In this document: one piece after another, positions 1-6,876 of the stretch
Layout of the letters: the number at the start of each line of letters is the position of its first letter
Position numbering within the stretch: the stretch's first letter is position 1
NCBI GenBank assembly: GCA_004552515.1
Contig: SFOF01000045.1
Coordinates: 1-21,772 of the forward strand
Reading direction: 5' to 3'
Origin: Clostridiales bacterium
GTDB lineage: Bacteria > Bacillota > Clostridia > Christensenellales > Aristaeellaceae
DNA length: 21,772 nucleotides
The notes under the pieces: model-generated
Seen by the model: only the letters and a program-made list of their open reading frames with translations
Told to the model about the DNA's origin: nothing
Databases searched by the model: none
Made by a program: the position numbers and the translations under genes

Positions 1-1
1 G

Positions 2-103
2 GCCAGCGAATGGCGTGCCCGAAGAGCTAAAGCCATAAACCTGCTTTTAGCTCAGCAAGAAAAAAAGGCTGCTGAAAAGACAAGCCAGCAAATTAAAAAA
101 TAG
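2..103 (+). CDS. C-terminal tail of an unknown protein (partial)
   Basis: An open frame enters from the left edge and ends at TAG 101-103, giving about 33 residues rich in Ala, Lys and Gln (it ends AAEKTSQQIKK). The tail looks like a charged, helical C-terminus. Codon use includes AAA, ATA and TTA and is more AT-rich than the genes to the right. Nothing in it identifies a family. It could be a chance open frame; the support is that the first copy of the intergenic palindrome starts just 10 bp after its stop, as happens after other genes here. Confidence 0.35.
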   Translation, partial: ASEWRARRAKAINLLLAQQEKKAAEKTSQQIKK

Positions 104-300
104 TGCCAAGAAGCCGCACTGCGGCGGGTCGCTGCAAACTCCTGCCCTCTCAAAAAAATGCACGGCAGAATAGCCGCTGCCACGCCGGCAAAACTCGGGT
201 ACTCTGGAGACTCGCCCGAGTCCAAAATGCGGAGGCCGCACTGCGGCTGCTCGGGCAAGTCGTGTGGCCGCTCTATCGCCCTATAACCTCAAACGTTTGA
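104..300. repeat. Intergenic repeat block A (hairpin unit)
   Basis: This gap carries two copies of the palindrome GCCGCACTGCGGC (113-125 and 235-247). The second lies inside a larger inverted repeat, ACTCGCCCGA (210-219) against TCGGGCAAGT (251-260). The stretch 197-272 closely matches 6762-6838 (shared core GCGGAGGCCGCACTGCGGCT, then CGGGCAAGTCGTGTGGCCGC), and both are followed by TTTGAGTCAGG. No convincing gene is present; the short open frames are chance by-products of the GC-rich repeat. Confidence 0.7.
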
Positions 301-371
301 GTCAGGACGCGCAGCAAGCGGCAGCGGGCACTGCCCGCCGGTTAAATCTGAGGGAAATTGTCGGAATTTGC

Positions 372-400
372 TTTTCAAATGGGATGCGGCGTGTTAGAAT
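372..400 (+). promoter_or_regulatory. Candidate promoter of the iscR-like gene
   Basis: A -10 box TAGAAT (395-400) lies 17 nt after a weak -35 box TTTTCA (372-377). A weak -35 suits a regulated promoter. The start codon is about 50 nt downstream. Confidence 0.45.
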
Positions 401-418
401 AAATTCAGACAAGAAAAG

Positions 419-436
419 TCGGAATTGAATTTCCGA
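419..436 (+). promoter_or_regulatory. Inverted repeat in the iscR-like leader (candidate operator)
   Basis: TCGGAA (419-424) and TTCCGA (431-436) form an inverted repeat around 6 nt, between the -10 box and the ribosome binding site. A third half-site, TCGGAA, lies at 361-366 upstream of the -35 box, and both forward copies continue as TCGGAATT. Rrf2 regulators often bind their own promoters, so this could be an autoregulatory site. It could also be a leader hairpin. Confidence 0.35.
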
Positions 437-451
437 CACGAGGTGACACGC

Positions 452-880
452 ATGAAGCTCTCAACAAAGGGACGCTATGGCATACACGCCATGTACGATC
501 TCGCGCTCCACGCCCAAAACGGCCCGCAGCCCATCAAGGCCATCGCCGAGCGGCAGAACGTGCCCGAGGCCTATCTCGAGCAGCTCTTCGGCCAGCTGCG
601 CCGCGCCGGGCTTGTGCTCAGCACGCGCGGCTCTCAGGGCGGCTATACCCTCTCCCGCCCCGCCGCCGAGATCAGCGTGGGCGACGTGCTGCGCGTCGTG
701 GAGGGGCCGCTCGCCATCACCGACTGCCTGAGCGACGAGGCGCTGTGCGATCGCGCCTGCCGCTGCCCCACCCGCGTGGTCTGGCAGAAGGTCAGCGACG
801 CGCTCGAAAGCGCCGTGGACGGCATCTCCCTTCAGGATATGGCGGACGACGCGCTCCGAAGCGCCGAAACGGCCGAATAG
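452..880 (+). CDS. iscR: Rrf2/IscR-family Fe-S responsive transcriptional regulator
   Basis: A 142-residue DNA-binding protein. It begins MKLSTKGRYG, the typical Rrf2 opening, followed by a winged helix-turn-helix (about residues 8-70: KAIAERQNVPEAYLEQLF, then STRGSQGGYTLSRP for the wing). Cys92, Cys99 and Cys103 (with Cys105) match the three-cysteine Fe-S cluster site of IscR. I chose ATG 452 over an upstream TTG (425) because GAGGTG (440-445) sits 6 nt before it and the family starts there. It lies upstream of nifS and nifU on the same strand, the usual gene order, so it probably senses Fe-S status and controls these genes. IscR is a closer fit than CymR because of the cysteines. Confidence 0.9.
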   Translation: MKLSTKGRYGIHAMYDLALHAQNGPQPIKAIAERQNVPEAYLEQLFGQLRRAGLVLSTRGSQGGYTLSRPAAEISVGDVLRVVEGPLAITDCLSDEALCDRACRCPTRVVWQKVSDALESAVDGISLQDMADDALRSAETAE

Positions 881-1058
881 CCCCCTGATGGAAAAAGCCG
901 CCCATTCAGGTCGCCGCTTCCTCGGGGCTGACTATTCAGAGGCCAATCTCCTGAATGACGCATCCACATTCCGGAAAAACTTGAGATCGGCTCCCATAAT
1001 CCCGCCGCAGATACGGCTCATACATAAACCGCAATAAACGGAAAGGACGATACAGCTC

Positions 1059-2216
1059 ATGAACCGCATTTATATGGACAACGCCGCCACAACCCGCGTC
1101 ACCCAGCCCGTGCTGGAGGCCATGATGCCCTGCCTGACCACTGTGTACGGCAACCCCTCGAGCGTCCACGCCTTTGGCCGCGACGCGCGCCGCCTGCTCG
1201 ACGAGGCCCGCGCCAAGGTGGCCGCCGCGCTGAACGCCAAACCCAACGAGATCTACTTCACCGGCTGCGGCACCGAGTCCGATAACTGGGCCGTGCGCGG
1301 CAGCGCCTATGCGCTCAAGGCGAAGGGCAACCACATCATTACCAGCGCGATCGAGCACCACGCCATCCTGCACACCTGTCAGCAGCTCGAGCGCGAGGGC
1401 TTCAAGGTGACCTACCTGCCCGTAGACGAATACGGCCAGGTGAGCGCCGCCGACGTGGAAAAGGCCATTACGCCCGAAACCACGCTCATCTCCATCATGA
1501 CCGCCAACAACGAGATCGGCACGATCCAGCCCATCGCCGAGATCGGCGCGATCGCCAGGGCGCACGGCGTTCGCTTCCATACCGACGCGGTGCAGGCCGT
1601 GGGCGCGATCCCCGTGGACGTGAAGGCCATGAACGTCGATCTGCTCTCCCTCTCCGGCCACAAGCTGCACGCGCCCAAGGGCGTCGGCGCGCTGTATATC
1701 AGAAGCGGCGTGCGGCTCGAGCGGCTCATGAACGGCGGCGCTCAGGAGCGCACGCAGCGCCCCGGCACCGAAAATATGCCCTCGATCGTCGGCCTGGGCC
1801 GCGCCATCGAGCTGGCCACTGCCCATCTGGACGAAAAGGCCGCCTATGTGAGCGCGCTGCGCGACAGGCTCATCAACGGCATCCTCGAGACGATTCCCGA
1901 CACCCGCCTGAACGGCCATCCCACTAACCGCCTGCCCGGCAACTGCAACGTGTCCATCCGCTATATCGAGGGCGAATCGATGCTGCTCAATCTGGACATC
2001 AAGGGCATTGCCGCGTCGTCCGGCTCGGCCTGCACGTCCGGCTCGCTCGACCCGAGCCATGTGCTGCTGGCCATCGGCCTCACGCACGAGGTGGCGCACG
2101 GCTCGCTGCGCTTCTCGCTCAACGAGGACAACACCGAGGAAGAGGTTGACTATGTGATCAAATCACTGGACGAGGTGGTCAGGCGCCTGCGCGCCATGTC
2201 CCCGCTGACGATGTGA
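1059..2216 (+). CDS. nifS: Cysteine desulfurase NifS/IscS
   Basis: A 385-residue PLP enzyme that takes sulfur from L-cysteine as a protein-bound persulfide for Fe-S cluster and thiocofactor assembly. Visible family marks are IYMDNAATT at the N-terminus, NPSSVH (32-37), IEHHA (98-102), the PLP lysine Lys202 in SLSGHKLHAPKG, RPGTEN (234-239) and the catalytic Cys325 in SSGSACTSG. Length and motifs fit group I NifS. An AAAGGA site (1042-1047) precedes the ATG. The 178 bp between iscR and this gene contain no gene, only weak hairpins. The gene downstream would encode its partner scaffold NifU, but that gene is damaged. Confidence 0.95.
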   Translation: MNRIYMDNAATTRVTQPVLEAMMPCLTTVYGNPSSVHAFGRDARRLLDEARAKVAAALNAKPNEIYFTGCGTESDNWAVRGSAYALKAKGNHIITSAIEHHAILHTCQQLEREGFKVTYLPVDEYGQVSAADVEKAITPETTLISIMTANNEIGTIQPIAEIGAIARAHGVRFHTDAVQAVGAIPVDVKAMNVDLLSLSGHKLHAPKGVGALYIRSGVRLERLMNGGAQERTQRPGTENMPSIVGLGRAIELATAHLDEKAAYVSALRDRLINGILETIPDTRLNGHPTNRLPGNCNVSIRYIEGESMLLNLDIKGIAASSGSACTSGSLDPSHVLLAIGLTHEVAHGSLRFSLNEDNTEEEVDYVIKSLDEVVRRLRAMSPLTM

Positions 2217-2219
2217 CAT

Positions 2220-2248
2220 TTGACATTTATCCCGATCAATGATATAGT
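2220..2248 (+). promoter_or_regulatory. Candidate promoter for nifU, right after the nifS stop
   Basis: TTGACA (2220-2225), a 17-nt spacer and TATAGT (2243-2248) form a near-consensus vegetative promoter starting 3 nt after the nifS stop. The predicted transcript start (about 2255) would fall on the ribosome binding site AGAGAGG (2251-2257) of the gene starting at 2268. So it is either a promoter for a nearly leaderless message, a promoter that mainly serves hflX, or coincidence. Confidence 0.45.
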
Positions 2249-2267
2249 AAAGAGAGGTTAGCATACA

Positions 2268-2545
2268 ATGTATACCGAACAGGTCATCGACTCGATGTGA
2301 AATTCAAGACGTTCGGCTGCGGCGCGGCCATCGCCACATCCAGCCGCGCCACCGAAATGGTGATGGGCAAGACCATCGAGGAGGCGCTGGCCGTCACCAA
2401 CAAGCAGGTCACCGACTCGCTCGGCGGGCTGCCCGAGGTCAAATTGCACTGCTCCGTGCTGGCCGAAGAGGCGCTGCACGAGGCCATCAAGAACTATAAG
2501 GAACGCCTGGCGGCGGGCGAAATCTCCGAGGACGACGAGGAGTAA
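2268..2545 (+). pseudogene. nifU: Fe-S scaffold NifU/IscU-like, broken by an internal deletion and frameshift
   Basis: The true start of a NifU-type scaffold is visible at ATG 2268 (MYTEQVID), with AGAGAGG 10 nt upstream, but the frame hits TGA after 10 codons. The rest of the protein resumes in another frame at about 2294 (DVKFKTFGCGAAIATSS) and runs to 2545, including LHCSVLAEEALHEAIKNY and an acidic tail. Compared with the usual family sequence, about 40 codons are missing between these parts. They would contain the NPRNVG and CGD segment with the first cluster-binding cysteine and its aspartate. The other two ligand cysteines remain (GCGAA and HCSV). A GTG at 2297 could start an 82-residue remnant, but it has no good ribosome binding site and would lack the first cysteine. 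It is therefore a pseudogene, or an assembly error that lost about 120 nt. Confidence 0.85.
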
Positions 2546-2575
2546 CGCTCGGCCCGCGGCGCATGAAGGAGCTTC

Positions 2576-4366
2576 ATGATCAGAGGCAATATCGAAGGAA
2601 TCCGTCAATCCGCGCTGGACGAAATGGAGAAGCTGTTCGACACCGACTGGGCGCGCGATCAGTTTCTCCCCGACCGGCTGCTGAGTATGCTGGTGCGCTA
2701 TACCGACCAGCTCAACCGCGAAATCATGGTCTACATGAGCCGCGACGGAAACGTGCTTGAGATTTCTGTCGGCTCGAACAGCAGCGTGTCCCTGCCCGAA
2801 CGCACGCTCCGGCGCAGTCTCGAGCGGCTGTGCGGCATCCGCTGCATCCATACGCACCCCGGCGGAAGCGCCCGTTTGTCCGATGTGGACGAGCAGGCGC
2901 TTCGTCTCATGCGCTTCGACGCAATGTGCGTCATCGGCGTGAAGGACGGCATCGCCACCGGCATCACCGCCGCCTTTCTCGGCGAGATCGAATACGGCCA
3001 GCTGGCCATACACACGCACGGCCCCGTCAAGCCCGGCCGCGTGCCGCAGGAAAGATGGCTCGCCGAAATCGACGCGGCCGACGAGCGCGTGCTCAAGACC
3101 ATCCGCGAAGGACACTGGGAAAAGACGCAGGAGCGCGTCATGCTGGTGGGCGCGGAAAGCGAGGAATCGCTCGACGAGCTGGAGAGCCTGGCCAACACCG
3201 CCGGCGCGATCGTCATACAGCGCGCGCTGCAAAAGCGGCAGAAGCCCGATCCGGCCACGTTCATCGGCTCGGGCAAGGTGAGCGAGCTGTCGCTGATCTG
3301 TCAGGCCGCCGACATCGACCTTGTGATCTTCGACGACGAGCTGACCGCCGCGCAGGCGCGCAATATCGGCGAAATTCTCGGCGAGGGCGTGCGCGTCATT
3401 GACCGAACCGCGCTGATCCTCGACATATTTGCCCAGCGCGCGCAGTCCTACGAGGGCAAATTGCAGGTCGAGCTGGCGCAGATGAAGTACAACCTGCCGC
3501 GGCTGACCGGCATGGGCTCGGTGCTCTCCCGTCTGGGCGGCGGCATCGGCACGCGCGGCCCGGGCGAGACGCAGCTCGAGGTCGATCGCCGGCGCATCCG
3601 CAGGCGCATCACCGAGCTGGAGCGTTCGCTCAGCGAGCTGTCCAGCCGCCGCGCGCTGAGACGCGACCGCCGCGAAAAAACCGGCGAGAGCGTCGTGGCG
3701 CTGGTGGGCTACACCAACGCGGGCAAATCGACGCTGCTCAACGCGCTTTCCGGCTCGGACGTGCTGGTGGAGGACAAGCTGTTCGCCACGCTCGATCCGG
3801 TCATGCGCAAAATCGAGCTGCCTGAAAACCGTTCGTGCCTGCTGGTCGATACGGTGGGCTTCATCCGAAAGCTGCCGCATCAGCTGGTCGAGGCGTTCAA
3901 ATCCACGCTGGAGGAAGCGCTGTGCGCCGATCTGATCGTCATCGTATCGGACGCGTCGAGCGAGCACTGCGCGGAACAGAGAGGCGTCGTGCTGGACGTG
4001 CTGAGTCAGCTGGGTGCGGCGGGAAAGCCGATGATCGAAGCGCTGAACAAGTGCGACCGGCTGGACGAAACGCCGCTGCACACGCCCGATCTGATTCCGA
4101 TCTCCGCATCGAGCGGCGCGGGGCTGGACGAGCTGCGCGCGGCGATTGCGCGGCGCATCGGGGCACTCCGGCAGCACGTTAAGGTAAACGTGCCGTACGC
4201 CGAGGGCGCTGTGCTGTCGCTGATCCACGACGGCGGGCAGGTTGTGCATGAGGAGTACACCGCCGACGGAACGGTTGTGGAGTGTTATCTGGACGCGGCG
4301 CTGTGCCAGCGCGTGGAGAAGATGCTGAAAGGCGGCGGCGTGGAAGCTGTCGGCAGCGCCAACTGA
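2576..4366 (+). CDS. hflX: GTPase HflX with an N-terminal JAMM-like extension
   Basis: A 596-residue ribosome-associated GTPase; HflX splits or rescues stalled 70S ribosomes. Residues about 185-365 form the HflX nucleotide-binding and coiled linker domains (ATFIGSGKV at 227-235; GGGIGTRGPGETQLEVDRRR at 321-340). The G domain follows, with P-loop GYTNAGKST (378-386), G3 DTVGF (425-429), G4 NKCD (491-494) and G5 ISASSG (509-514). About 180 residues precede this core. They carry HTHPGGSARLSDVD (92-105), which matches the JAMM metal pattern HxHx7SxxD with His92, His94, Ser102 and Asp105; Glu62 could be the upstream acid. The protein is longer than E. coli HflX (about 430 residues); long forms are known in Clostridia. 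AAGGAG (2566-2571) precedes the ATG by 4 nt. It is 30 bp downstream of the nifU remnant and may be co-transcribed. Confidence 0.93.
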   Translation: MIRGNIEGIRQSALDEMEKLFDTDWARDQFLPDRLLSMLVRYTDQLNREIMVYMSRDGNVLEISVGSNSSVSLPERTLRRSLERLCGIRCIHTHPGGSARLSDVDEQALRLMRFDAMCVIGVKDGIATGITAAFLGEIEYGQLAIHTHGPVKPGRVPQERWLAEIDAADERVLKTIREGHWEKTQERVMLVGAESEESLDELESLANTAGAIVIQRALQKRQKPDPATFIGSGKVSELSLICQAADIDLVIFDDELTAAQARNIGEILGEGVRVIDRTALILDIFAQRAQSYEGKLQVELAQMKYNLPRLTGMGSVLSRLGGGIGTRGPGETQLEVDRRRIRRRITELERSLSELSSRRALRRDRREKTGESVVALVGYTNAGKSTLLNALSGSDVLVEDKLFATLDPVMRKIELPENRSCLLVDTVGFIRKLPHQLVEAFKSTLEEALCADLIVIVSDASSEHCAEQRGVVLDVLSQLGAAGKPMIEALNKCDRLDETPLHTPDLIPISASSGAGLDELRAAIARRIGALRQHVKVNVPYAEGAVLSLIHDGGQVVHEEYTADGTVVECYLDAALCQRVEKMLKGGGVEAVGSAN

Positions 4367-5280
4367 CGGCGCTGTGCTCGCGCACTGTGCCCGCCGCGTA
4401 AAACGCGCCCACACCGCGAATCAAATGAAGAGAGTCCAGAGAGGCGGCAGTGCCGCTTCCACATTCGACTCTTTGGCGCAGGTTTGGGGGCGGCCGCAGT
4501 GCGGCTTCCACATTCAGCCCCCAACGGACTCCCCGCGGAAAGCACTTCAAAGCCAATACGTTTGCGCAAAAACGCACTCTGCCGCGCCGCCGACTCCGTT
4601 CCCCGTTCCCCGCGTCCCCCCGTTCCCCGTCGGGATCGCCGCCAGAAAACGCGCAAACCCGAAGTGAACCAGCCAAGTCCGATAACCGCACGTCAACCCG
4701 AGAACGCACGACCGGCGATCCCGACCCACGGCGGAATAGGAACGAAACATATCGCAAGCCGTCCTGTCTGGCGCTCACGCGGCAAACAGCAGGCGTGATC
4801 GAGCGCAAGACATTCCGAGAGAACCGCGAAAAAAGCGTGATCCGAGACGCTCGAAGCAACTCGCCAAATCCTGCACGCCTTGCGACCGGAACGCAAAACG
4901 CGGCGTACGGGGCGCGCCTTTCCCAAGAGCGCCAAAGCGGACACTTCCGCCAGGACTTCAAAGGATACGGCTCTTCTCGCCTTTCTCACGCGATGAACCG
5001 AGCGCAGGACGAACGCAGAACGCCGCGAGAGAACCGCATCGCCGCGCAGAACAGCCCCCGCGCCCGCCAACGCTTGGCCGGAGCTAAAACCGGCCAAACG
5101 CAACATTGCGCCGGCCCACGATTCACGCCCCCATGAAGCAGAACGGCGCAGCGCCGCGTCAGCGCGGAACAGCCCGCGTTTCCAGACGAAAGCCGCACGG
5201 CGGCCGCCCGCGCGGAATCACATTCCCCAGCCAACCGTCACTCCCCCGCCGCGCCCGATAAGCGTGACGCCCGACTATCA
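4367..5280. repeat. Intergenic repeat block R1 (longest copy)
   Basis: About 900 bp without a credible gene. From about 4395 it aligns with 7972-8360 and 10155-10480. Modules in order: stem AGAGTC (4431-4436)/GACTCT (4467-4472) enclosing palindrome GCGGCAGTGCCGC (4444-4456); stem TTGGGGGC (4484-4491)/GCCCCCAA (4517-4524) enclosing GCCGCAGTGCGGC (4493-4505); a conserved stretch to about 4570; a variable pyrimidine-rich stretch; the 13-bp inverted repeat GTCGGGATCGCCG (4629-4641)/CGGCGATCCCGAC (4713-4725); a part shared only with R2 (about 4726-4835); and a module at about 5031-5167 found inverted at 6347-6487, with its own stem TTGGCCGG (5074-5081)/CCGGCCAA (5090-5097). Open frames here change frame between copies, which argues against protein coding. 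Confidence 0.8.
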
Positions 5281-5297
5281 AAAGAGGTGTTGCCGAT

Positions 5298-6002
5298 ATG
5301 AAACATCGGGCGTGCCTGATGCTGATTTTCCTGCTGATGCTGACGCTCCTTGAGAGCGCGTCGGCTGAGGTCATCGAAAGCTACGCGATCCTGGTCAACA
5401 AGACCAGCGCGCTGCCCAGCGACTACGAGCCGAGCGACCTCACCCGCCCGGACGTGAAATACGCCCCCGGCGTGGCCGAATCGCGCAAGCAGATGCGTCC
5501 CGCCGCCGCGCGCGCGCTGGAGGAGCTGTTCAAGGCCGCCGCGGACGACGGCATAGAGCTGCTGGCCATATCGGGCTACCGCTCCTACTGGACGCAGAAC
5601 GATCTCTATAAGCGCCGCCTGAAGGAAACCAGTCTGGAATACGTCTCCGTTTACGTCGCCAAGCCCGGCCAGAGCGAACACCAGACCGGCCTGGCCATGG
5701 ATCTGGGCTGCACGGGCTATACCGATCTCACGGAGCGCTTCGCCGAAACCCCCGCCTACGCCTGGCTCAGCGAACACGCCCACGAGTACGGCTTCATCAT
5801 CCGCTATCCCAAGGACGGCACCGCCGAGACGGGCTACGCCTACGAGCCGTGGCACATCCGCTATCTGGGCGACCTCGCCGAGGACGTTTACGAGAGCGGG
5901 CTGACGCTCGAGGCCTGGTATGCACGCAGGCTGGGCGAAAGCAGGCCGCTTCAGTCCTACGAATTTCCCGTGACCGAGCTGGCCCTGAAGGGGCTGGGCT
6001 GA
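5298..6002 (+). CDS. Secreted D-alanyl-D-alanine carboxypeptidase, VanY family
   Basis: A 234-residue zinc peptidase (M15B/VanY fold) that trims the terminal D-Ala from peptidoglycan stem peptides outside the membrane. Residues 1-23 form a signal peptide with a hydrophobic core (LMLIFLLMLTLL) and an SASA cleavage site. Catalytic marks are SGYRSYWTQ (92-100), SEHQTGLAMD (126-135; zinc ligands His128 and Asp135) and EPWHIRY (183-189; catalytic Glu183, zinc ligand His186). GAGGTG stands 8 nt before ATG 5298. It is a single-gene unit between repeat block R1 and a strong terminator. Nothing nearby suggests vancomycin resistance (no vanH, vanA or vanX), so wall maturation or sporulation is the more likely role. 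Confidence 0.92.
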   Translation: MKHRACLMLIFLLMLTLLESASAEVIESYAILVNKTSALPSDYEPSDLTRPDVKYAPGVAESRKQMRPAAARALEELFKAAADDGIELLAISGYRSYWTQNDLYKRRLKETSLEYVSVYVAKPGQSEHQTGLAMDLGCTGYTDLTERFAETPAYAWLSEHAHEYGFIIRYPKDGTAETGYAYEPWHIRYLGDLAEDVYESGLTLEAWYARRLGESRPLQSYEFPVTELALKGLG

Positions 6003-6010
6003 TCGATATG

Positions 6011-6054
6011 AAAGCGCCGCAAAGGAAGGATTTTCCTCCTCTGCGGCGCTTTTT
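6011..6054 (+). terminator. Rho-independent terminator of the carboxypeptidase gene
   Basis: AAAGCGCCGCA (6011-6021) pairs with TGCGGCGCTTT (6042-6052), with extra AGGA/TCCT pairing in the loop, followed by a T run (6050-6055). It starts 8 nt after the stop codon. Confidence 0.9.
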
Positions 6055-6120
6055 TATGGCGAATGTGGGCATACGCGCAAAAAGAGCGGCGCGCAGCTCC
6101 TTCCGATCTCGCCCAATACA

Positions 6121-6253
6121 AAAAAACCGCCTGACCTCGCACCAGGCGACTTCGCGGCGCACGCCAAATTCCGCTTATTGCTGCTGCCTTCCGGCCCTGA
6201 CAAGATTCACGGCATGACGTCGCACGAAACCCGATGGTCATCAATCAGGCGAC
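6121..6253 (-). ncRNA. ffs: Signal recognition particle RNA, small bacterial (4.5S-like) type
   Basis: Read on the minus strand, the core at 6202-6176 contains GTCAGGGCCGGAAGGCAGCA, the SRP domain IV hairpin with the GGAA tetraloop and the flanking A/C-rich asymmetric bulge that binds Ffh (compare E. coli 4.5S GTCAGGTCCGGAAGGAAGCA). The ends pair: CGCCTGA near 6251 with TCAGGCG near 6128. The RNA ends in a T run (6126-6120) after a hairpin GCCTG/CAGGC. Length is about 130 nt, without an Alu domain. The 5' end is set from the promoter. It guides Ffh and FtsY to nascent membrane and secreted proteins. Confidence 0.92.
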
Positions 6254-6260
6254 AATTCAT

Positions 6261-6289
6261 ATTATATCATGCTTTTTCCGGAATTGCAA
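6261..6289 (-). promoter_or_regulatory. Promoter of the SRP RNA
   Basis: On the minus strand, TTGCAA (6289-6284), a 17-nt spacer and a perfect TATAAT (6266-6261). The predicted start is about 6254, right at the base of the SRP RNA closing stem. The repeat block R-inv begins immediately upstream. Confidence 0.88.
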
Positions 6290-6299
6290 GCCCTATTTT

Positions 6300-6876
6300 G
6301 CGCGGGGACGGGAAAGCGCGGATTTGCCTGGGACTTATGCGTTTGCCCGCGCTGACGCGGCGATGCGCTGCTCTGCTTTATATGATCGTGGATCGTGGGC
6401 CGGCGCAATGTCGCGTTTGGCCGGTTGCAGCTCCGGCAGAAGCGTTTGTGCGCGCGGGGGCTGGTCTGCGCGGCGATGCGGCGCTTTGCGTTCGGACGCG
6501 CTGGCGGGAATATCGGTTCAGTCTTCTCTTCATTATGGAAGATGGCGTCTACAAGGGCGGTTCCCATACGCCGCGTTTTGCGGTTCGTTCGAAGTATGTT
6601 TAGGGCACTGTGCGGTGATGCGTGCGTTTGGCGTGCTGAGATGCGGTTCTGTTGGGGGGCACGCTGGTCATGCGGTTCTATCGGAGTGTTCTGCGTTCGA
6701 TCACGCCGGTTTTGCGGTTCTGTTGCGGTGTGGGTGTGCTTGGCACGGCAAAGGGCGCTCGGGTACAACGAAGACTTGCCCGGCTCCAATAAGCGGAGGC
6801 CGCACTGCGGCTGGCCGGGCAAGTCGTGTGGCCGCACGATCGCTTCTATGCGCTCAGTCCTTTGAGTCAGGCCGCG
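6300..6876. repeat. Intergenic repeat block R-inv (inverted orientation)
   Basis: No credible gene. The stretch 6347-6487 is the reverse complement of the 5031-5167 module (shared GTGGGCCGGCGCAATGT and GCGTTTGGCCGGTT). The stretch 6640-6715 resembles the reverse complement of 4795-4835 and 8320-8370 (GCGGTTCT...TCGATCACGCC). At the right end is a perfect 10-bp inverted repeat ACTTGCCCGG (6774-6783)/CCGGGCAAGT (6815-6824) around palindrome GCCGCACTGCGGC (6799-6811), matching block A. The 13-bp inverted-repeat module is absent. It runs into the 3' end of the oxidoreductase gene with no other terminator visible. Confidence 0.75.

Noticed and set aside
2297..2545. A functional short NifU-like protein from GTG 2297
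   Set aside because: No ribosome binding site, the first ligand cysteine and the N-terminal helix are missing, and the genuine start codon and its ribosome binding site remain upstream at 2268.
2258..4414. 718-codon minus-strand open frame opposite hflX
   Set aside because: It is a GC-rich shadow of hflX: no ribosome binding site, composition dominated by Arg, Ala, Asp and His, and no family motif. hflX has all GTPase motifs on the other strand.
4179..4961. 260-codon minus-strand open frame across the end of hflX and repeat R1
   Set aside because: Related peptide fragments appear in R2 and R3 but in different frames with stops, and it overlaps hflX. Structure, not protein, is conserved.
5298..6002. 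Vancomycin resistance gene vanY
   Set aside because: Only the carboxypeptidase family is supported. There are no vanH, vanA, vanX or vanRS genes nearby, and such enzymes are common in wall metabolism.
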